6,054 nucleotides of DNA, from assembly GCA_007116505.1 (NCBI GenBank), contig SKII01000174.1, positions 1 to 6,054 of the forward strand, in the 5' to 3' direction. The notes below the pieces were generated by a model. It had not been told where the DNA came from. It did not search any database and was given only the letters and a program-made list of their open reading frames with translations. Origin of the DNA: Nitriliruptoraceae bacterium (GTDB lineage Bacteria > Actinomycetota > Nitriliruptoria > Nitriliruptorales > Nitriliruptoraceae). The position numbers and the translations under genes are program-made. Of this stretch, positions 1-5,447 are shown piece by piece; position 1 is the first letter of the stretch; every line of letters begins with the position of its first letter.

Positions 1-1
1 G

Positions 2-787
2 ATCGCGGACGACGTCCTCGCACTCGCGCGCGAGCTCGCGGACGTCGCCGACGGTCTCACCCTTGCTGCGTTCGGTCGTGACCCCGAGGTGCGACGCAAG
101 CCTGACGGCACCGAGGTCACCGCCGTCGATGTCGCCGTCGAGGTCGCACTCCGGCGGCGCATCCTCGAGGCCTTCCCCGATCACCGTGTCCTCGGGGAGG
201 AGGACGGCTGGGGTGGCGCCGCATCGCCGGGCGATGAGCAGACCCCCGTGTGGACCATCGACCCGATCGATGGGACGACGAACTTCGTCAAGGGCAACCC
301 GATCTTCGCGACCCTCATCGCGTGTTCCGTCGCGGGGGAGGAGCGCGTCGGGGTCGTATCGGCGCCGGCGCTCGGCAGTCGCTGGGAGGGCGTCGTCGGG
401 CACGGGGCCCGGCAGGACGGGCGCCCGATCTCCGTGAGCCGGGTCGCAGCGCTGAGCGAGGCGGAGGTCGCGGTCGGCGCGTTCTCCGACGTCGAGCAGC
501 GGCTCCCCGGTCTGCTCGCACGGCTCGCCACGTCCTCGAAGCGACAGCGCGGGTACGGCGACTTCTGGTCCTACTGCCTGCTCGCTGCCGGCAGCACCGA
601 CGTCGTCATCGAGGCGCAGCTGAACCCCTGGGATCTCGCCGCGGTCCGAGCCGTGGTCCTCGCGGCGGGTGGCAGGGTCACGGATCTCGACGGCGTGGAC
701 CGCTCCGATGGCGGTAGCGCGGTCGCGACCAACGGGGCGCTCCACGATGCCGTCATGTCGCTCGTCGAGCAGCACCGTCGTGGCTGA
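2..787 (+). CDS. hisN: Histidinol-phosphatase, inositol monophosphatase family (5' partial)
   Basis: The product probably dephosphorylates L-histidinol phosphate to histidinol, a late cytosolic step of histidine synthesis, using Mg2+. The frame is open from base 2 with no start codon before a GTG at 89. That GTG falls inside a conserved helix region (KPDGTEVT follows it), so the true start lies just upstream of the window. 261 residues are visible, close to the usual full length of about 260. Counting from base 2, metal-binding signatures are GEE (E66, E67), DPIDGTTNF (D87, D90, G91, T92) and PWDLAA (W210, D211). YGDFWSYCL near 185 and GGSAVATNGALHD near the C-terminus are typical of actinobacterial HisN and favour it over SuhB-type inositol phosphatase, FBPase or CysQ, though substrate cannot be proven from sequence. 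The stop lies inside the start of the next gene (8-nt overlap). Confidence 0.82.
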   Translation: MADDVLALARELADVADGLTLAAFGRDPEVRRKPDGTEVTAVDVAVEVALRRRILEAFPDHRVLGEEDGWGGAASPGDEQTPVWTIDPIDGTTNFVKGNPIFATLIACSVAGEERVGVVSAPALGSRWEGVVGHGARQDGRPISVSRVAALSEAEVAVGAFSDVEQRLPGLLARLATSSKRQRGYGDFWSYCLLAAGSTDVVIEAQLNPWDLAAVRAVVLAAGGRVTDLDGVDRSDGGSAVATNGALHDAVMSLVEQHRRG

Positions 788-1781
788 GGGCCAGGACGTC
801 TCGGGGCCGTCCGACATGGACGTCGAGGAGGCCCTCGTCGAGGTCCTGCCGGAGGACGAGGGGTCACGTGACCCGCTCCGTGGCGCGGACGGGCGCCTGC
901 GTCTCTCGTTCACCCGCGTCGACACGTTCGAACGCTGCCCGCGGCTGTTCCGCTACCAGTACGTCGACGGGCTGCCGCAGGCCCCAGCGCCCCAACTCTC
1001 CTTCGGCTCTTCCATCCACGCCGTGCTCGAGTGGCTCTACGACCGCAAGCTCCCCGTCCTCCCGCAGCTCGAGGAGGTGCTGCAGGTCCTCTTCGAGCGA
1101 TGGGACAGCGCCGGCTACGCGGAGGTCGAGCGTGACGAGCAGCTGCGTGCCTACGAGCATGCGCGCGAGGTCATCGCGCGCTTCCACGATCGGGTCATGA
1201 AGGCCGGCTTCCGTCTTCCTGCTGCGACCGAGGCATGGTTCGAGCTGCCGGTCGGCCAGGAGATCGTCGTGGTCGGCGCGATCGATCGCATCGATCTCGA
1301 CGACTCCGGGGCGCTGCACGTGATCGACTACAAGACGAACCGTCGTGGGCGCACCAAGGCGCAGGTCCGGTCGTCGCTGCAGCTCGCGATCTACGCGCTG
1401 GCGACGCGCGAGCTCTACGGTCGGTTGCCCGAGAGCGTCGCTCTCGACTTCGTCGTCCCCGGGATGGTCGTCGCGGTCCCCGTCGACGAGCTGGACCTCG
1501 ATGCCGTTCCGGATCGGCTCGAGGAGGTCGCGCGACGCATCCGGTCGGGAGAGGATACGCCGACGCCCCATCGCCTCTGCGACTGGTGCGACTTCCAGCG
1601 GATCTGTTCTGCGTGGACCGGTGAGGATGGTGCGCCGGATGATCCGGAGGTCCTCGGTCGCGTCATGCGGGAACGTGACGCGCTGCGAAGGAGCGTCGTG
1701 CGTGATGCTCGAAGACTCCGGCAGCTCGACGCGTCGGTGGCACGGCTCGGACTCGACGTGCGCGGAGCTGCTGATGGCTGA
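780..1781 (+). CDS. RecB/AddB-like PD-(D/E)XK nuclease with four-cysteine Fe-S motif
   Basis: Single-domain nuclease of the RecB/Cas4/AddB C-terminal type, 333 residues from GTG 780. It probably cleaves DNA ends in repair or recombination. The active site looks complete: H80 in GSSIHAVLEW, D169 in GAIDRID, D183 and K185 in IDYKTN, and Q201/Y205 in QLAIYA. One N-terminal cysteine (C53 in FERCPRLFRYQY) and three C-terminal ones (C267-x2-C270-x5-C276) match the [4Fe-4S] staple of AddB, Cas4 and Dna2. Residues from about 282 on form a charged, probably helical tail. There is no helicase domain. The GTG overlaps the hisN stop by 8 nt; an in-frame ATG at 816 is an equally possible start, as the conserved domain begins only near residue 38. 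No strong ribosome-binding site is seen, consistent with translational coupling. Its partner helicase, if any, is not in this window. The family call is firm; the cellular role is inferred. Confidence 0.85.
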   Translation: MAEGQDVSGPSDMDVEEALVEVLPEDEGSRDPLRGADGRLRLSFTRVDTFERCPRLFRYQYVDGLPQAPAPQLSFGSSIHAVLEWLYDRKLPVLPQLEEVLQVLFERWDSAGYAEVERDEQLRAYEHAREVIARFHDRVMKAGFRLPAATEAWFELPVGQEIVVVGAIDRIDLDDSGALHVIDYKTNRRGRTKAQVRSSLQLAIYALATRELYGRLPESVALDFVVPGMVVAVPVDELDLDAVPDRLEEVARRIRSGEDTPTPHRLCDWCDFQRICSAWTGEDGAPDDPEVLGRVMRERDALRRSVVRDARRLRQLDASVARLGLDVRGAADG

Positions 1782-2103
1782 GCGCGACGAGCGGGAGACC
1801 GCCTACTTCGCACTGCTCCGCGCGCGGGAGGAGGTCGACCTGCTCCGCCGCTACGAGGACCACCTCGGGGAGGAGCTCCGACGGCTGCGTCGCTCGGAGC
1901 GGGAGGAAGCGGCGCTGCGCGCAGCGGTGCCGGCGCGCATGCGAAGGGTGCTGCGGAACTCCGATGCCGAGCTCGGGGAGGTGCTCACGAGACGAGCAGC
2001 CCTGATCGAGGACGAGCTCGCACGGCTCCCAGCGAGGATCGCCGCGGCCGAGGACTTCGTGGCCGACTGCGAGCGGCATCACGATGTCCTCGGAGGCCGG
2101 TGA
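1774..2103 (+). CDS. Small charged coiled-coil protein, unknown function
   Basis: I do not recognise this 109-residue protein. It is rich in Glu, Arg, Leu and Ala. Two heptad-like helical stretches can be seen, roughly residues 3-50 (YFALLRAREEVDLLRR and onward) and 67-100 (ELGEVLTRRAALIEDELARL), joined by a short segment around AVPARMRR. There is no signal peptide or membrane segment, and one cysteine (C99). The ATG at 1774 overlaps the nuclease stop by 8 nt (ATGGCTGA), with GGAG at 1764-1767 and a 6-nt spacer. Longer in-frame starts exist but would only add sequence shadowing the nuclease gene. Its tight coupling to the nuclease suggests a shared operon and perhaps an accessory role for that enzyme; this is inference. 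It could equally be an unrelated passenger. Confidence 0.7.
   Translation: MAERDERETAYFALLRAREEVDLLRRYEDHLGEELRRLRRSEREEAALRAAVPARMRRVLRNSDAELGEVLTRRAALIEDELARLPARIAAAEDFVADCERHHDVLGGR
2092..2096 (+). promoter_or_regulatory. Ribosome-binding site deciding the start at 2105
   Basis: GGAGG lies 8 nt before the ATG at 2105. It favours that codon over the upstream in-frame ATG at 2084, whose own leader has no comparable purine run. The choice gives a 1-nt gap to the preceding stop (2101-2103). Confidence 0.6.
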
Positions 2104-2104
2104 C

Positions 2105-2386
2105 ATGTACCGAGACGACCCGCTCGACGATGAGGCCGAACTGCGTGACGTGGTGGGCGACGATCCGGTCGATGCGCTGATCGGCTCGGGCGGTTCGGAT
2201 GCGCTGCTCGCTGCGCTCGACGCCCTTCGGATCCTGCAGGGCTGGGTCGACCCGGACGCGTGTACCCGCTGGCTCACGAGCCGCCAGCGCCGCCTCGACG
2301 GCCGCAGCCCCCTCGAGGCGCTCGCCGAGGGAGCCCATGATGAGGTCTCCGACGTGCTCCGGGCCTACGTGGCTGCCCAGTCCTGA
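2105..2386 (+). CDS. Orphan protein resembling the Xre/MbcA/ParS antitoxin toxin-binding domain
   Basis: 93 residues from ATG 2105. The N-terminal 30 residues are acidic and probably disordered (DDPLDDEAELRD). The C-terminal half, about residues 33-90, resembles the DUF2384/MbcA-ParS-Xre C-terminal domain: a helix with DALRILQGW, then W56-L57, then RLDGRSPLEALAEG (63-76), and a final helix EVSDVLRAYV. The W-x(n)-R-L-x-G-R-x-P-x-x-L-x-x-G pattern is the recognisable part. In characterised pairs this domain binds and masks a RES-domain NAD-degrading toxin. Here the N-terminal helix-turn-helix is absent and no RES gene is adjacent; the 109-residue upstream neighbour is a coiled coil, too short for RES. 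It may therefore be a repurposed or stand-alone domain. An alternative start at ATG 2084 would add seven residues. The resemblance is read by eye and function is unproven. Confidence 0.6.
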   Translation: MYRDDPLDDEAELRDVVGDDPVDALIGSGGSDALLAALDALRILQGWVDPDACTRWLTSRQRRLDGRSPLEALAEGAHDEVSDVLRAYVAAQS

Positions 2387-2425
2387 GCCCGGCGACCGGT
2401 CGGTCGAGTCGCACCCCTCCATGGT

Positions 2426-2436
2426 CGCTAGACTCC
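2426..2436 (+). promoter_or_regulatory. Probable promoter -10 region of the cold-shock gene
   Basis: In the 136-nt gap between genes (2387-2522), TAGACT at 2429-2434 fits the actinobacterial -10 pattern TANNNT. No good -35 box is visible 16-18 nt upstream. Initiation near 2441 would leave an untranslated leader of about 80 nt, which is common for cold-shock mRNAs. The surrounding CGCTAGACTCC resembles CGCTAGCGTCC in the murJ/aat intergenic region. The rest of the gap is GC-rich with short palindromes such as GACCGGTC and no convincing terminator. Confidence 0.45.
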
Positions 2437-2508
2437 TGGGACCGCCAGAACCACGTGGCCGGACCGCGCGGCGCCGCCGCCCCGGCACCACACGCCGACC
2501 GGCCGACG

Positions 2509-2513
2509 AAGGA
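2509..2513 (+). promoter_or_regulatory. Ribosome-binding site of the cold-shock gene
   Basis: AAGGA sits 9 nt before the ATG at 2523 and supports that start. The longer in-frame ATG at 2421 lies upstream of the probable -10 hexamer and would add a low-complexity arginine/proline-rich extension, so it is unlikely. Confidence 0.55.
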
Positions 2514-2522
2514 CGACCTGCC

Positions 2523-2825
2523 ATGCCCACCGGACGCATCCGTATGTTCGACGCGAAGCGTCGATTCGGCTTCCTCGTCGCCGAGGACGGTGACGAGTAC
2601 TACGTCCCGGCCGCCGCTGCCAGCGGCACGCTCGGTGCGGGGGACCAGGTCGAGTTCGAGCCGGCGGAGACGGCGGGGAACCGTCGGGCCGTCGCCTCGG
2701 TCACCGTCACACAGGCCGCGCCGGCCGGCTCGCCGGTCGGTCGCACCATGGCACCCCCGCCGTCCTGGGATGCGCTGGAGGACGCGGAGCGTCAGCGCCG
2801 CATGGCGCGCCGGCGTCGCCGCTGA
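2523..2825 (+). CDS. Divergent cold-shock-domain protein with arginine-rich tail
   Basis: 100 residues from ATG 2523. Residues 1-65 read as a cold-shock (OB-fold) domain: TGRIRMFDAKRRFGFL aligns with the family's GKVKWFNxxKGFGFI, followed by EDGDEYYVP where DVFVH is expected, and then GDQVEFEP. The RNP1 core FGF (15-17) is kept. The usual Trp is Met8, the K-G before FGF is R13-R14, and RNP2's F-V-H is Y27-V28-P29. Single-stranded nucleic acid binding is thus likely but altered. After a Pro/Ala-rich linker (about 68-80) comes a short basic helix ending in five consecutive arginines, which could add non-specific RNA or DNA affinity. The gene has its own ribosome-binding site and probable promoter, so cold inducibility cannot be assumed. 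clpS begins 25 nt downstream and may be co-transcribed. Confidence 0.8.
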   Translation: MPTGRIRMFDAKRRFGFLVAEDGDEYYVPAAAASGTLGAGDQVEFEPAETAGNRRAVASVTVTQAAPAGSPVGRTMAPPPSWDALEDAERQRRMARRRRR

Positions 2826-2850
2826 TCCGCACGCATCGCGCCCTCGTCCG

Positions 2851-3177
2851 ATGACAGCCACCGCTGCCGGACCGGGTGCTCCGGTCCTCGACCCCGTCGT
2901 CGACCCGTTCGCGGAGGTCGTCGAGGACGATCTCCCCGATCGTTCCCATGACTGGCTCGTCGTCGTCTGGGACGACCCGGTGAACCTCATGACCTACGTC
3001 ACGCTGGTGCTCCGCCGCGTGTTCGGGTACTCGCGCGAGCGCGCCGAGGAGCTGATGCTCCGCGTGCACCACGAGGGGCGCGCGGTCGTCGCCGAGGAGC
3101 CGCGGGAGCAGGCGGAGCTGCACGTCGCTCAGCTCCACGGCTACGGCCTGCAGGCCACGCTCGAGCGCGACGTCTGA
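2851..3177 (+). CDS. clpS: ATP-dependent Clp protease adaptor ClpS
   Basis: Adaptor that recognises N-degron substrates (N-terminal Leu, Phe, Trp, Tyr) and delivers them to the ClpA- or ClpC-type AAA+ unfoldase of the Clp protease in the cytosol. 108 residues from ATG 2851. Residues 1-33 are a flexible N-terminal extension, the part that in this family engages the unfoldase. The core runs from W35 to E105, with VVVWDDPVNLM (37-47), FGYSRERAEELMLRVHHEGRA (58-78) and LHGYGLQATLE (95-105). Aligning M47 with E. coli Met40 puts D41, D42 and H73 opposite Asn34, Asp35 and His66 of the degron pocket. Asp at the first position is normal in actinobacterial ClpS. No strong ribosome-binding site is visible. 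The stop overlaps the next start by one base (TGATG), the usual actinobacterial clpS-DUF2017 arrangement. Confidence 0.95.
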   Translation: MTATAAGPGAPVLDPVVDPFAEVVEDDLPDRSHDWLVVVWDDPVNLMTYVTLVLRRVFGYSRERAEELMLRVHHEGRAVVAEEPREQAELHVAQLHGYGLQATLERDV

Positions 3178-3674
3178 TGGCGCGCCTCGAACGCACTGAC
3201 GATGGCGTGACGCTGCGCCTCGCGGAGGAGGAGGTCGACGTCCTCGCCTCGCTCGCCGAGGGACTCGCGGTCCGGTTGGCCGACCCGAGGCCCGACGGTG
3301 ATGCGGGCGGCGAGCTCCTCGCACGGCTTGCGCCGACCGCCTCGCGCGGCGACGCCGAACTCGACGCGGAGCTGCGTGGCCTGCTGCGGGAGGATCTGAT
3401 GACCTCGCGCATCGCAAGGCTGCAGGATCTCGCTACGGGGTTGCGTGGCGGCGTCGAGTCCGGCGCCTACGTCCGAACCCTCGATCGCGACGAGGCGATG
3501 CGTGTCGTCGAGGCGCTCAACGACCTGCGCATCGCGCTCGCAGCCACCATCGGCTTCGACAAGATCGCTCGCGGCGACCTTCCGGACGAGGACCCGCGTC
3601 AGGACGCGATGCGATTGATGGACGCCCTCGCGTGGCTCCAGGGCGGCCTCATCGAGTACGTCGACGGCGCCTGA
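3177..3674 (+). CDS. DUF2017 family protein, clpS-linked
   Basis: 165-residue soluble protein of the actinobacterial DUF2017 family, commonly found immediately after clpS. Function is unknown; the conserved linkage suggests a role connected with ClpS or the Clp protease, but that is inference from context. Seen in the sequence: an N-terminal stretch VTLRLAEEEVDVLASLAEGLAVRL (11-34), an acidic middle, ELRGLLREDLMTSRIARLQDL (65-85), and a C-terminal half with VRTLDRDEAMRVVEALNDLRIALAATIGF ending in DALAWLQGGLIEYV. It looks mostly helical, with no signal peptide or membrane segment. ATG 3177 shares its A with the clpS stop, so translation is probably coupled. The last 26 bp overlap the 3' end of the convergent murJ gene. 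Confidence 0.85.
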   Translation: MARLERTDDGVTLRLAEEEVDVLASLAEGLAVRLADPRPDGDAGGELLARLAPTASRGDAELDAELRGLLREDLMTSRIARLQDLATGLRGGVESGAYVRTLDRDEAMRVVEALNDLRIALAATIGFDKIARGDLPDEDPRQDAMRLMDALAWLQGGLIEYVDGA

Positions 3675-5346
3675 CGGTGCGCGCGCGTCGGACCCCCGGG
3701 ACGTCGTGGAGGTCGAGCGCCATAGCGGCGACGCCGAAGAGCGCGACCGCCGGGACGAGCGTGACGATGCCTTCGACAGCGACCGGAGCGGCGGCGAGCA
3801 GCTGCCCCGAGCGTGCCGCGATCCACCATCCGATGGGCGCGGCCAGCACGATGCTCGACGCTGCGACGAGTGGCCGCGTGATGCCCGTCCTCGCCCTCCT
3901 TGAGCCTGTCCGGCGCGCGACGCTGCGGCGAAGGAGCCACCACTCGAGCCAGGCGCCCACCGATGCCCCGAGTGCGATTCCGGCCGCCCCGAGGCGATGC
4001 AGCGATTCGATCGAACCCCTTGCGGTGAGATCGGCCAGACCCGTATCGGCGACGCGGACCGGACCTGACGCGTCCCAGCGGAACCCATCGAGCAGGAGCA
4101 TCGCCGACACGCCGACGACGGTGCCGACGAGGACGCGGACCCCGGCGACGCGTGCGGGGGTGCGGGTGTCGTCGAGCCCGTAGAGGGCGGACTGCAGCAG
4201 GCGTGACTGGGTGGTGGCCAGCAGACCCACCGCGTACGCGGCGAGCACGACGCTGACCTGGCGTGTCTCGGCGCTGCCGAAGGCACCGCCACCGAAGAGC
4301 ACCGTGACGATCGCGCTGCCGAGCACCAGGTACGCGACGCTGGTCGGCACGACAAAGGTCGCGATACGGGCCATCCCGCGCTCGATCTCCGCGAGGAGGC
4401 GCTCGCGGTCATCCGACGGCGTCGTCGCGAGGTCAGGGAGCGAGGCTGCGGCGACGCTCATCCCGAAGAGGCTGACCGGCAGCAGGTAGAGGACCTGCGC
4501 GTAGCCGAGCGCCGCGACGGCGCCGGCAGCGAGCAGCGAGGCGATCATCAGGTCGACGTACGCGGACAGCTGGACGATGCCGCGACCGAGGATGACGCCG
4601 ACCGACGCGTCGAGGACCTCCCGGAGTCCGGGAACGTCGCCACGGAGCCCGAGTCGGATGCCGCGCGCGCTGCGGAGCACCGCTGGGAGCTGCGCCAGGA
4701 ACTGGAGGGCCGCACCGATCAGGGCGCCGAGCGCGACCGCCCGAGCGAGGTCCGTATCGCCCCGACCGAACGAGGCGGCGACGGAGAGGGCGATGATGAT
4801 CGACGCGTTCCAGAGGACCGGGGCGACGTAGGCGCGGAAGAACCTGCGGTGCGCGTTGAGCACACCGAGGCACCAGGCGCTGAGCACGAGGAAGCCGAGC
4901 GATGGTGTGAGGATGCGGACGAGGGCGACGGTCAACTCGGTCTTCGGCGACCCTGCGGGGAAGCCCGGGGTCAGCACCCGTGTGATCGGCTCCGCGAGGA
5001 CCACGCCGATGACGACGAGCACGCCGGGGACGAGGATCAGGACCGAGGCGATCGCGCCGGCGAGGCGGCCCGCGTCCTCCTCGCGGCCGTCGCGCACCAT
5101 GCGCGCGTAGGTCGGGACGAACGCCCCCGTCAGGACACCTTCGCCGAGGAGGTTCTGCAGCAGGTTCGGGATCCTGAGCGCGGCGCGGAACGCCTCGGCA
5201 GCGAGACCCGTTCCCAGGAAGTAGGCGAGCAGCTTCTCGCGCAGCAGTCCTGCGAGGCGGGAGAGCAGGATGCCGGCGCCGACCGCGCTCGAACCACGGG
5301 CCAGGCGCGCACCTCGTTCCGGTCCGTCGACCGCATCCGTGGACAT
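3649..5346 (-). CDS. murJ: MurJ/MviN lipid II flippase
   Basis: Polytopic inner-membrane protein of 565 residues, family MurJ (MVF, MOP superfamily), which moves lipid II across the cytoplasmic membrane for peptidoglycan synthesis. Hydrophobic segments recur from about residue 20 to 550, consistent with the usual 14 helices, though I counted only roughly. The N-terminal signature SRLAGLLREKLLAYFLG (29-45) followed by AFRAALRIPNLLQNLLGEG (52-70) is characteristic; R30 and R36 match E. coli Arg18 and Arg24. E51 stands at the position of Asp39 and Q64 at Arg52. A polar loop of about 30 residues (roughly 420-450) separates two late helices. The cytosolic tail is strongly basic. It lacks the pseudokinase extension of mycobacterial MurJ. 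ATG at 5346 has a weak AGGG 9 nt upstream. It is divergent from aat and convergent with the DUF2017 gene. Confidence 0.93.
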   Translation of the reverse strand: MSTDAVDGPERGARLARGSSAVGAGILLSRLAGLLREKLLAYFLGTGLAAEAFRAALRIPNLLQNLLGEGVLTGAFVPTYARMVRDGREEDAGRLAGAIASVLILVPGVLVVIGVVLAEPITRVLTPGFPAGSPKTELTVALVRILTPSLGFLVLSAWCLGVLNAHRRFFRAYVAPVLWNASIIIALSVAASFGRGDTDLARAVALGALIGAALQFLAQLPAVLRSARGIRLGLRGDVPGLREVLDASVGVILGRGIVQLSAYVDLMIASLLAAGAVAALGYAQVLYLLPVSLFGMSVAAASLPDLATTPSDDRERLLAEIERGMARIATFVVPTSVAYLVLGSAIVTVLFGGGAFGSAETRQVSVVLAAYAVGLLATTQSRLLQSALYGLDDTRTPARVAGVRVLVGTVVGVSAMLLLDGFRWDASGPVRVADTGLADLTARGSIESLHRLGAAGIALGASVGAWLEWWLLRRSVARRTGSRRARTGITRPLVAASSIVLAAPIGWWIAARSGQLLAAAPVAVEGIVTLVPAVALFGVAAMALDLHDVPGVRRARTVRRRRRTR

Positions 5347-5393
5347 CGTGCACCGCCCTGACGGGCCCGCCCCGGGGCCGGCATCGGCGAGGG

Positions 5394-5399
5394 ACGCTA
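5394..5399 (-). promoter_or_regulatory. Candidate -10 element for murJ
   Basis: On the minus strand these bases read TAGCGT, which fits TANNNT. Initiation near 5387 would give murJ a leader of about 40 nt. The element sits inside the left arm of the palindrome and mirrors the aat candidate. No recognisable -35 is seen. Confidence 0.3.
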
Positions 5400-5403
5400 G
5401 CGC

Positions 5404-5409
5404 TAGCGT
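5404..5409 (+). promoter_or_regulatory. Candidate -10 element for aat
   Basis: TAGCGT fits the TANNNT pattern. Initiation near 5416 would leave about 32 nt before the aat start, enough to include its ribosome-binding site. It lies in the right arm of the palindrome; no clear -35 is visible. Confidence 0.35.
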
Positions 5410-5435
5410 CCCTCCGGACGTCGGTACGGGCGGAC

Positions 5436-5440
5436 GGAGG
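5436..5440 (+). promoter_or_regulatory. Ribosome-binding site setting the aat start
   Basis: GGAGG is followed by a 7-nt spacer and the GTG at 5448. No ATG lies in frame between here and the conserved APCRWELDPD motif, so this site fixes GTG 5448 as the most likely start. Confidence 0.7.
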
Positions 5441-5447
5441 GGCGCTG

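Larger units (their letters stand above)
5389..5414. repeat. Perfect 26-bp palindrome in the divergent murJ-aat intergenic region
   Basis: Two 13-bp arms meet with no spacer at 5401/5402: the left arm is GAGGGACGCTAGC and the right arm is its exact reverse complement. The centre is two adjacent GCTAGC hexamers, each itself a palindrome. The symmetry breaks at 5388/5415. It lies 43 bp before the murJ start and 34 bp before the aat start. Likely readings are an operator for a homodimeric regulator or a symmetric back-to-back promoter core. A terminator is unlikely: neither side has a T-tract and both flanking genes start here. A second, shorter palindrome (GCCCCGGGGC, 5369-5378) lies in the same gap. 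Confidence 0.9.

Noticed and set aside
89..787. GTG at 89 as the true start of hisN
   Set aside because: The upstream in-frame sequence (LALARELADVADGLTLAAF) matches the first helix of the family, so starting at 89 would remove a conserved region. The gene is cut by the window edge instead.
864..1571. 235-codon minus-strand open frame antisense to the nuclease gene
   Set aside because: The plus-strand frame holds a full set of nuclease motifs; the antisense product has no recognisable domain.
2274..2990. 238-codon minus-strand open frame across the cold-shock gene region
   Set aside because: It runs through two supported plus-strand genes and an intergenic promoter, and has a Gly/Arg-rich shadow composition.
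2851..3177. Asp41 in ClpS in place of E. coli Asn34 as a novel degron-pocket change
   Set aside because: From memory, WDDPVN is also present in mycobacterial ClpS, so it is a lineage trait and not unusual here.
3141..4412. 423-codon minus-strand open frame overlapping murJ and the DUF2017 gene
   Set aside because: Composition is Ser/Arg/Ala-rich low complexity, typical of an alternate frame in GC-rich DNA. murJ explains the same strand in a different frame with clear family motifs.
5389..5414. Palindrome as a rho-independent terminator
   Set aside because: There is no T-run on either side and both neighbours are transcribed away from it, so there is nothing to terminate.
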